A stretch of DNA of 64,000 bases from Calliphora vicina (Eukaryota > Arthropoda > Insecta > Diptera > Calliphoridae), in contig NC_088781.1 in the NCBI RefSeq assembly GCF_958450345.1, positions 58,544,315 to 58,608,314 of the forward strand, in the 5' to 3' direction. The notes below the pieces were generated by a model. That model did no database searches. It saw only the letters and a program-made list of their open reading frames with translations, and was not told the origin of the DNA. A program made the position numbers and the translations under genes. Positions 30,236-42,567 of this stretch are shown in pieces. Numbering within the stretch: position 1 is the stretch's first letter; every line of letters begins with the position of its first letter.

Positions 30236-33200
30236 TTATATTGACGATATATCATTGTCGGTAATCTCATTTAGTTGATGAGTTATATCCATATTACACA
30301 TGGCTTCTTCATAATGCTGACGGTCCTCTTGTTCAACAGGATACCAATCGTTTGGAGTGCAACTGCGCTGGAAACGTGTCTTCAAAGAACCCATACTGTG
30401 GCGCATCGCATAGACAGCATAGATCGGTATTAAGAGCCATGGAATAACAATAAAGATTAAAGCGAAAACTGCAATTACTATATTGGTTGACAAGTGTTGG
30501 TAAAAGGCCGAAACAAAACCAAATAACTGAAAATAATGATTTAAAAGAATTTATTAATTATATTTAACCCTTAATTAAAACGTCTTAAACACTTCTCATT
30601 ACACTTCTTCTATAATAGAATTGACAATTAAAGGCATTGCTGAAAGTAATTACATCACAAACTTATTTTGGAATAAAACTTTAACTTTTTTTAAAATTTT
30701 TTCCTTTAAAACTTACCAGAGCCATTAACATTCCCAAAGGTGCCACAAATCTGAGAATATTAATTTTCCATGTGGAAAAACGCTCATTTATCATAAATTC
30801 TATGTCACGTTGGAAACGTACACGTCCATAAATCCATAATACAATCAAGAGTAGTACTAAATTAATAAGTGTTTGTGTGATGTAAGTATCGGTCAAGAGA
30901 ACCACGAAATATATAACGCCATGCTATTAGGAGAGAGATTCAAATTAGATATTAAAAGAGTTTATAAGGTTAAATTTAAAACGATTAAAGATCATACTTA
31001 CATTTGAGGTGAAATATAAAGAAATGGCCGCTGTGGCGGCTATAACACCCATGCAGACTTCTGTTTTACGTTCTCTCAAGGCCGCAAACTCATCGAAAAT
31101 GGTGGTCAATATTGTATATAGTTGTGTGGTCTGGAAGATGATTAACATATAACAAGTAAGAGTACTATATTCGGCCGTGCCGAATCTTAAATAACCTCCA
31201 CCTAAATATGATGGTTTAAAAACTGAAATAATATAACAATTGTTAGAAAGACTAGTTTACGCAGAAAATATTTTATTTCAAATGTACAAAAAATTCTACC
31301 TAATTCAGCAATTTATAATTAAATTCCTATTAGAACGTATGAAATTTAACAATTTATATACTTAATAATTAGTTAATACGTTTGGATGAACAGTTTTCCC
31401 TTTTAACTCTAATGAAGAAACAGAGTATAAACAAGTAAGAGTACTATATTCGGTCATGCCGAATCTTTAATACCCTCCACCTAAATATGATGGTATAACA
31501 ACTGAAATAATATAACAATTGTTAGAAAGACTAGTTTACGTAGAAGATATTTTATTTCAAATGTAAAAAAAATTGTATCTAATTCAGCAATTTATAACTG
31601 AAATTCCTATTAGAACGTAAGAAATTTAACAATTTATATACTTACGGCCGTATCTATAACGAAAAATTAGCCACTGTGTATACATCGCACACAACGATCT
31701 GCTAACTAGCAGACCGATTAAGCTTAGCAGAAAGTTAGCAAAGAGTTTATTTATAATGCACTTTTGTCTGTCAATAATTTATATGAAAATCAACTCTGAA
31801 AAGTGTGATGTATTGCCAACTATTTAAAAAAAAAATGAAAAAAATCAACTCTGATGTATTTCTTGACATTTATATTTAACTTGTTTCCCTCAAATTTTGA
31901 AATTTGAATGTCAATTTTTTTTGACCGACGTTGGGTTTCACCTCTTAAGAACTCTAAGAGCTAGTTTCTGGGATAGAGATAATCTACATTCTTCGCTTAA
32001 ACCTAAATTAAACTAAAAATTGTGTTTCTCACTTATTGTTTATATGCTATATAATGTAGGTTTAACTGAGCATCATTGGTGAGTTAAACCTAAGTATATA
32101 AACAATTCAGCACAGCAGCTCTTTGTTTTTATTTGCTTTATTAACATCAATATAATTTTTAATATACATTTTATATACTTTTATGTCGCTTTTTCTTTTA
32201 GAAGTTAAAATTTACAAAAAAAAGTTATGTAACGCGGTTGCTTTTTCTTATAAAATGTATAGTATTGCCATATGTATATGAAAAAATTTGAAGAATAAAC
32301 ATGTGATTTGACTGAAAAGTATGGCAATGCTAACAAAATTAATCCACTAGTGAGAAACACAATCATTGGTTAAATTCCGGCAAAATATGTTTCAGGATTA
32401 ATATAACAGCGTGTTAAGCTGAGTTTAACTGACAAGTAAGAAACTAGCTCTAAATTGTCTAATTGGTCAAGAGTTTGCATCATTTTTAAATAATTTAATT
32501 TAATTTTTTCCCACACAAAACTTTTATATGTTTATTTACAAATTTACTTTGACACAAAACAGCTGTTGATTAAAGACTTAGCAAGTCTTTGATCGCTCGT
32601 TAACATGCGTTTAGCGAGTGGATAAGAAATACATTATAAATAACTTGTATGTTAAATCCATGCTAAATTTTGGTTATAAATACGGCTGTTAATAATTAGT
32701 TTATACGTTTGGATCAACATGTTTCCCTTTTAACCTCAAGTAAAGACACAGAGTATAAAAAGGGTATACAAATATATTTAGACAAATTTCAAAATATTTG
32801 GTTGTGGGACTTATATGGGAGCTATGACCTATTATGATTTGATTGTCATTAAATATTTTAACGTGATTTTTATGGACTTATATGGGTGCTGTGGCCAATT
32901 ATGTACCGATGTTCAAAAAATTCAGTATTATGATTTTTGAATACAAATTACTGATCTGTGTACTATTTTGGTTTAATATATGGATGATATGACATATTAT
33001 GGTCCTAAGTATTTGAGGGCTATTTTTGTTGAATTTCATATAAACAACGCTTGTTAAAGTGGACTTTATATGGGAGCTATGCCGAATTATGGACCAATAT
33101 TTAAAAAATCTTGTAGTACGATTCTTGGATACAAATAGATAGATTTTCTTGGATATTTGTGCAGGTTAATGTGTTTTCCTGAAGTGGTTCTTATATGTAG

Positions 33201-36200
33201 GTTATGTCCAATTATGGGCCTATCATCATCAAATTTGGTACATCGATTTTTGTATATATTGAATAAATTTTTTTGAATTTCAACCTGATAACTATATTTG
33301 TAAGAAATTTATGAGGATTTTAGTGATTTTCGGGAGTGGACCAGTAGTAGTGATTTCTAAATAAAAACTACGGATGTGTGTGAAATTTTGTTTTGATATT
33401 GATATTTTTTAGATATTTATGTAGGTTATTGTGTTTTTCGGAAGTGGTCCTTATATGGGAACTATAACCAATTATAGGCCGATCTTCATAGACAACGATT
33501 TTGGTATATATGGGTATTATTTATGTCGAATTTCAACTTGATAGCGACATTTATAAGACATTTATGCTTATTTAAGAGATTTTCGGAAGTGTACTTTATA
33601 TGGGGGCTATGGTCAAATATGGTCCGATCCACGAACAATTTTGTAATATGTTTTTTTTTAACACCAAACTTATTTTTGCTGAATTTTCTATGGATAGTGC
33701 TATTCTGTAGGCATTTATAGACCATAGAACCATATTTCGGGAAAAAATTTGTATGGGGGCTAGGAGAAATCATGGACCGATTCTTATAATTTTCACCATA
33801 GTTACTTCTTTTATCATAAAAGTAACGAGTGCAAAATTTTATGATATTAGCTGCAATATATTTACAAAAAATGTCCAAAAATATGTGAAAATTATAAATT
33901 TTTTTTGAGGTTGTCCCACATTTTAATTCATAACTTTGGTTTTACTGTACCGATTTCGCTGATTTTCAATATCAAACTGCTTAGAACAATAATAAACATG
34001 TTTCTTGAAAGTTTACCAATTTTCTTTGTCTATTTTGGACGTGAGCGTGTTTTACACAGACAGACATAAGGATCATAAGGATCAATAATATATATACTCT
34101 GTTGGGTCTCAGATGAATATTTCTCAATGTTGCACACGGAATGACAAACTTATATATACCCTCATTCACCACTTATGGTGGTGGAGGGTATAAAAAAGAA
34201 ATATTTTATTTTTGAGTTTTTGAGGTTTTCTGTAGTGCTCGACGAGGAGATTTTATATGTATAAATTTCGAAATCGGAACACAAACAAAGAAACAGGATC
34301 GTTTTAATATACCCTGATGGCGCCCCTGATGGGCCCATGAGACCCAAATTCAAAACAACACCTCCTCTGTGCGCATGTGAAATTTCATTCAAACGGGACT
34401 TACCGTTTAGAAGTTACAGAATTATTTCCCTCTTTTTTTATATGCCACTGCACAGTGGGGCAGAATCGAATTTTTTTGGAAATAAATCTGGCATTTCTAA
34501 ACGGCTGGTCCGATCGGGATAAAATTTGAATTGGGCGTAGCCAAGGAGTATTCGAGTTTAATTTATTAAAATGGGCCCTACAAATACAAAGTAGGGTACC
34601 TTCGACATGTAAAATTTTTAAACACGTGTCATTTTTTGTTTCCCATCCGATTTCAAAGAATTTTATATTTTTGGAAAGCGCTCGGCTAGATCTTTCGAGT
34701 CCATTCGGTCCAAAAGTGCGCCCTATATTTTTATAAAAGCGGACCAAGGTACGTCAAAATTTTAAAATTTCAATTTTGAAATGCCTATAACTAGGAAATT
34801 GTAAGAGATAAATATCACACGCAAGCAAGATCTAGCCGAGTGCTTTCCAAAAATATAAAATTCTTTGAAATCGGATGGGAAACAAAAAAATGGCACGTGT
34901 TTAAAAATTTTACATGTCGAAGGTACCCTACTTTGAGCCCCATAGCGCCGTCCTGGATTATTTGTAGGGCCCATTTTAATAACTTAAACTCGAATACTCC
35001 TTGGCTACATCCAACTCAAATTTTATCCCGATCGGACCAGCCGTTTAGAAATGCCAGATTTATTTCCAAAAAATTTCGATTCTGCCCCACTGTGCAATGT
35101 TTTGGAATTTAATTTGTTCATAATTACATAGTTGTACAATATTTATAATCTAATGTACATGCATTCGAAAAAGCTTTGAACAGTATACTTGGGATAAATA
35201 TGGTTTCAATATGTTCAAATAAAAACATTTATATTAACAAATTTAATTTTTTTAATAAACCCTGTAGTGGGCTTGTGGAACTATTTTTAAGGAACTATTT
35301 TTAAGAATTGTTCCTAATATTTGCATTCCTATTAAAATTTTGATATAAATTTTAGTTTTAGAAAATTAATAAATATCGAGTGTTTATATTCAAATAGTGC
35401 TATAAGGAAAATCAACATTTTACAGGAGAGCGAAAAAACTGCTTTTTTTCGTTAACTATAAGAGTAATAACTAAAGTTTATTTAACAATATTATTTAAAA
35501 ACGACGTCTAAATCCTTCATATATATGTTAAGTTTTTATTAATTCCTGATATTCGCGCTTATATGTTGATAGCACTTTGTACAAGTTGAAGATTTTTCGA
35601 TTCTAACAGTGAAATAAGCAGATAGCACTATTTGAACAAAAATAAAAATGAGCTTTAATGTAAACTTTAAGGTTTTTATGTAAGTAATAGGGCTCATACA
35701 CAACACCATCAATGATGTGCCATCAAGTGATTGTGCAATTAAGCTGGACACACACACTATACCAGCATGCTGGTAGAAAATAATTTTTTTACCAAAAATT
35801 GTGTGGAAAAGGTTGTAATGAATAACGATAAAATTTGTAATGCATTTATTATTGCTATTATCCTAAAACGAAAAAGGAGTAAAAAAACGCGTTTGGATGA
35901 AGAAATTGCTAGAAAACAAAGGAAAGTTAGGTTTTATTTAACTTGTATGAGCTAATTTTACAACACTCGATTCAATCATACTGGTACAATCAAAAAAATA
36001 TCAAACTATTTTTGATAAAGCACCAGCAGCTGGTACAATCACACTACAAGCTCATAAACGGCCAAACAGCTGGCACAATCACTTGATTGCACATTCATGA
36101 TGGTGAAGTGTATGGGCCCTATAACACGAGTTTTTAATATTTAATATTAGTTGAATAGGACATAGTTTTACATACGTGAAGAACTTCGTAGTTGTAAGAA

Positions 36201-39200
36201 AGTTTATACATAAAGCTAATCAGCTGTATGGAATTCATTTTGTTGGATGGTCGTTCTTGCCTGACTATACCATTTTACATGTTTATTATATTTTTTTGTT
36301 ATATTTTTTCGAATGAAATTTTAAAATATAAAATTAAAAAATTAAATAATGCAAATTTAAAATATTATTTAACACTTAAGTAGCGAAGTTAGAAGAATGA
36401 AATTTTGACATGTGGTATTCAATATTTGGATCTATAACTCGCTATTTTTTAAAAAAAAATAGTTAAAGTGACTTAAAAACAGCAAAAATCTTATATTTTT
36501 TTAATATTTAAATTGAAACTCGTTTATTTTTGGATCCATAATTGATATTGCTCTGAAATCTTTTGTATATTATTAGTAATTTAATTGTCTAACTAACAAA
36601 AATCCATGAGTCCACTGTGTTCAAAAGGTACGACCTTTATTATTAAAAAAGCGGAAAAGGTATGGCAACATTTCAAAATTTAAATTTTGTAAAGCAAATA
36701 ATTCGAAAATTATAAGAGATTAATAGGACACGTAAGTATGTTTTTCAAGACCGAGCGCTTTCCAAAAATATAAAAATCTTTGAAATGGCAGGTGTTTAAA
36801 AATTTTACATTTTACTTTGAGTCCCCATAGCGCCGCCCCTGGACAATTTGTAGTATCCATTTCAATAACTTAAACTTCTTGTTTACGTCCACGTCAAATT
36901 TTATACCGATTGGACCAGCTGTTTAGAAATGCAGGATTTATTTAAAAAAAAATTAGATTCAGCCCCACTGTGGATCATTACAGTGAGCGTGGCATCTCAC
37001 ATACCAAATAAATAATTATTTTAGAATATCTGGAGAAATGTAATTGTGAGAGTCTTCAAATTTATTTTCATGCCAGTGTCCGCTGTCAAGCTAAAAATGA
37101 AGGTGAACGGAGCAGTGGAAAATATTTACTAAAATTTAGTCTCTGATTTACATGTGCAGATAGTGGACAGCGTATTATTGTTATCGTTCAGTATGATATA
37201 AATGAGAAAATTCGAATAATAACTCACAATTAAAAGCATGCCAGACAAAAATAGCATAAAATAATATAATATTGTCCAAAAGTTGGGCCACTCCATATGA
37301 GTCATTACACTAGCTGGCGATAAATATAAAACCCAAAGATATTCCGCATCCGAAAAGTAATTGTAATTTGTTAATTCTGGAAATTTAAATTATACACATG
37401 TGAAGATGCGAAATTATTTAATTAACATTTCGAAAACATACCACTAAAATATTGTTCCGTTAAATTGGCCAACAAGTCCAAACCAATAAGTATAACCATC
37501 TGCCCGAGACCAATGAACCAACTCTGTTTTATAATATTCGTTGTAAATTTATTAAAACTGGACAGTGTTATGAAGAGACCCCAGCCGGGTCCAAAAGCGG
37601 TTAGTCCATAAATAGGTATGGAGGCAAGACCATTTGTAATATCTGACCAAGTAAGTGTGAAAAAACTGCCATAAACACCACCAGAGCCGGGTAAAAAGCT
37701 GAAGCGTATTATTAACAATACCAAAAGACCGAGTAATATCCAAACGGTGTAACGGATAATTTTACCGAACTGTAAGAGTAATATGGGGATTGATTGCTAT
37801 TCATATAATTTACATATTTTAACTATAGCATTTCCATCAAATCGGTTATAAACGAACATGTTATTATAACAAAATATTGTTTCCCAATAAGTTTTAAATT
37901 GAAATCACACTTACACTCTCCGGATTGAAGAATTTATAAAAAATTATAATCGCAATGGTCCACACTGTAATGGCACATAAAACTAATTGCCACGACATGG
38001 AGAACTTTGCAACACTTTCGTATTTAAATAGATTTATGTCATTAAAAAGAGTTCTGTAAATGCAATAAAGTTAAAAAGAAAATCATATTAGCTAAAGGGA
38101 AAGAAAATTTAAAAAAAACTGAAACTTACTTAAAATACAACACTGAGGGTAAATGATGTTCATCATATAAGTACTTATGCGAATAGTATGTCTCGTTTTG
38201 TACATACAAATTACAAACCTAGAAATATGGAAAAGAATTAGATCAATACGAAATTTAATTATTTATAAAAAGTTTAATAATCTTATTACATAAAAATATT
38301 AATTAAGATTATTACATATATATTACATTTATCTTCTCCCATTCCATTAATATATGGGTCCATTTCTTCAAACCTTCACAGCCCCAAGGCAATGTTGGTT
38401 CCAAGGAGGCAAACATGTAGACCAGCGGTACCATGGCAAAAATACTATAAAAGGAAAGTACACAAATATTTAGGGCCAGCGAAACGTAACCAATACCTGG
38501 AATGAAAAATTTAAAACGTTTAAGTTTAGAAACAATTATTTTTTTACACTTTAGAAATAAACCTTTAAAGAGCGGCGTTAATCGAAATGCTGAGATGTAT
38601 CCACTGCTGGAAAATTGACCCAAAAATGATTGCATCACAATAAATGGTATTATATAGATAAATAAACTAATTAAATAGGCGGGCACATAGGAAATAACTG
38701 AAATAGAAACATATTAGCTACTTAATTGAGAAATATGTATTTGAAAAACTTTTCAAATCAATTAAAATTTTTGTTGATTTCCTTCAAAATGATAATAAAT
38801 ATAATTAGACTGAAATGAAATATTTTAATTAATATAAAATGTAATTAAGATGGATATATTAATTGGGAGATTTATGTTTATCTATATAAATAAAAATCAA
38901 ACGTCGGACGTGATGAGCGATGAAATTTACAACGAGGCGCTTGATGATGTCGATCAAGGTATTATCCGATGCACGACGCATTTCATCAAGAGTTTCAAGC
39001 GTTTCACTGTTGAATCGACAACAAAAATATGCGTACGACACTCTTATGAAAGTTGTGAAATATGGAACTGGAGGGATTTTTTTTGAACGCTCTCGGTGGA
39101 ACTGGAAAAGCTTTTTTGATCACTTGCACATGCTTCATCAAGATTTGCAGATACGTTTTTGGAAGTCTTTCTAACTGCTCATTCAGCACTCAAGTTGCTT

Positions 39201-42200
39201 TTGAATATTCAAATCAATGAAAATCCAAGAACAGTGCGATGGCAAAAGTTTTGCAGCAAAGAAAAATGAACGTTTTTGCTAAGTGTACAATGAAAGTGAT
39301 TGCAATATCAACGCCAGCCGATGAACTGAATGTATGTTTGAAATTGTTCGTTTTGTAGAAACACGTCAAGAAACTCAAATTAACTGTGAACATGCGTGTC
39401 GAGCTGCAGAACGATCAATCTGGAGAAGTATTTTCCAAACAATTGCTTGACATTGGCAACGGCAAAATTCCGGTTGAGATTTCGAACGACAGGTATTGCA
39501 ACATGTGACCGAGCATTGTCAAGATGGAATATAACTGGTTCACATAACACAGTGCAAAAAACACACGGTCATGTCAGTATAGGTTCGACTCTACTACCAA
39601 AGGATAGTAAATCAATGACGATTTTGGTGACCAATTTTTTTTATGGACCTCCAAAGATTCTGAATTTCAGTGGGCCCTTAAAAAAGGGTGTCATTTGTTT
39701 ATGGCCAACAGCTAATTCAGACAGATACATATATGGCAATAATTTAACTAAGAGTGCACCAAACAAATTTCATTTAAATTTTTATCCAAAAAAATAACTT
39801 TTTCGTGTCCTTTTTTTGAAAAAAAGTAGGAAGTACTTTTTTCACATTTTTAGAATAACTTATAGAGACGACAAATTTTTCACTAATAATATTTAGCGAA
39901 GTTGTAGTTATGGTAAAGTTGCACCCTATATAGCTCACAAAAATCATTTTGTACCTTAAAAATGGTTGGTTTTTACTAGTTTACAAAGATGTTTTGTAAA
40001 AAAAAATATGATCAAGTGCACACTTTTCTATTGTGCTGCAATATCGAATAATGGGCAAATCATTATCAGTATGATCCGGGCCCATCAGGTTACCAAATCT
40101 TGATCACGCAAGACCGGCATTATTCAATATATGAGCTTCTGAAGAGTAAATACAAGCTTTTTTTTAAAAAAAATATCTTACGCTTTATTTAAGTGAAGAT
40201 AATTTATAGGCGACACATTTGGGCAATTCACAAGGTCTCTTATCATGTCATAATGTTATAATATTTCACAATGGTTTAAAAATGTTGTTATTGCATTTCC
40301 AGCAGAGACCTGCGCCGAACGCCTAAGAGTCGGTTAATCCGTGTCGCCGAGCCATAAAATATTCAGACAATATGACTCATAAGAGACCTTGTGAATTGAC
40401 CAATTGTTACGAAACAAGAGAAGATTCTTTGCTTTTCAGAAGCATTACCGCAAAGTTAAATTTGTTACTGTTTGTTTCTCTAGCATGAACAAACGTATTA
40501 TGTGGTAGAATTAAGACCAGTTTCGTCTGCATAGCAAATAACATCAGGAGTTAAATTGTGTTCAATTACATACAATTTTTTTTATATTTTTTTTGAAGGT
40601 CTCCTATAAATCTCCTGATTCTTTAAGAAGTCTTACACCGTATCTGTTTTTGACTGTAGATTGTCGTATACGGCATTATAAAGACCTTGTGTATTTATAT
40701 GGCTTTGGTTTTTCAATGCAATTCCATTAACTGGAATGTGTTTTATTCTTTGGACGAGAAACCAACAATAAAGGTACTTTCCTGTCAGGAGATGCTCATT
40801 ATTCTCTAGAAAAATTTAGATTCGTTATACCAGACATTCATGTCGCTTAAAAAGAAATTAAGTCTTAATTATTTGTAAAGTGTTTTCAATTTATTTATTT
40901 ACCAAAGTGAAAACTATTTTTGTTCATATTTTCGATATAGCGTATTATTGTTGCATAGTGTTATTTATTTTCAAGTATTTCGCGATAACCTTGAATTTGC
41001 GGCTTTGGAATCCCACTAAATTGATAATAAATAAATATTTATTCATAATTAATTGGGCCCGATGCTGTCATTGTCATTGTTATTTTATTTACATTTTACT
41101 TCCTAATATATAATACAAATGTATTTGTGCCATCAAAGTAAAATTAGTAAAAAAAAACTAAAATACTAATTACGTGGTCATTATTTACAAAAAAGGCATT
41201 TAATAAAAAAGTACAGATTTAACCCATTAAACATAAATTTCCATTTTTACCCCTCATTTTACCCACAGAAAAGATGAAATTTTTAAATGTTCTTTTATAA
41301 TATAACTAGCTGACCCGGTGCGCTTCGCCACCCCAATTAGAAGAAAGAAATAGTACTATCAAGTCTCACTTTGCGAATCTAATTGAAAATATCTAATTCA
41401 TATTTCTGGGCCCATTATTATAGAAAATGCAAAATGTGTTTATTATTATAAAATATTCAAAAAGTACCATTGCAATAAGGAAATAGTATCATTGATTATC
41501 ACTTTTAAATTCGCATTCACTAAACCATAACCCGTCAAGTTTGAATTTTAGATTTATATATCATTTCCTATATTATCAACTAATTTTGTCGCTATAATAC
41601 ATAATATTTAATAAATTATCACAAAACCGAAACCGCGGTTTTGAAATTCTTCGATTTTTTGGAAACTCTAGGTCCATTATTATAGAAAATTCAAAAAAGT
41701 ACCCATGAGAATAAGGAAAAAGTATCACGAAGTATGCCCATGAATTTTCACTCAATTGGGACCAATACGCCTAATTTCATATTTCTATGTCCACTATTAC
41801 AAAAAATTAAAAAAGTACCATTAGAATATGTATATAAAAAGTACCAAAAATCCCCCACTTGTGGTTTCACACTCAGTTTATATAAGTTTAATTTCAAATT
41901 ACAAAAAGTACCATTCAAATAAAGAAAAAGTACTAAAAAGTCTATTGTTATAGAAAATTCAAAAAAGTACCATTAGAAATAAAAAAATTACCAAAAAGTC
42001 TCCCCCTATAATTCTCCCTCACTCAGGACCATATACGCTTAATTTCATATTTTTATGTACATTATTACAGAAAATTCAAAAATTACCATTAGAATATAGA
42101 AAAAGTACCAAAAAGCAGCCACTTGTGGATTCCCACTCACTCGGGTCCATATAAGCTTTATTGCATGTTTCTAAGTTCATTGGTGAAGAAATTACAAAAA

Positions 42201-42525
42201 GTACCATTAGAATAAAGAAAAAGTACCAAAAAGTCTCCTCCTAGAATTCTAACTCACTTAGGACCATGTATGCTTAATTTCATGTTTTTAAGTTCATTGC
42301 TATAGAAAATTAAAAAAAGTACCATTAGAATAAACAAAAAGTACCATGAGGTATCCGCTTGAATTTTCAATCACTTAGGACCATATACGCTTAATTTCAT
42401 ATTTCTAGGTCCATTATATTATAGAAAATTCAAAAAGTACCATAAGAATATAGAAAAGGTACCAAAAAGCACCCACTTGTAGTTTCCCACTCACTCGGTT
42501 CCATACAAGCTTTATTTCATGTTTC

Positions 42526-42567
<42 letters not shown>

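Noticed and set aside
38312..38686. A 124-codon open frame as one exon
   Set aside because: It is exons 3 and 2 of gene C read through a short intron that happens to be open; GT/AG sites at 38561-38562 and 38497-38498 and the paralogues show the intron.
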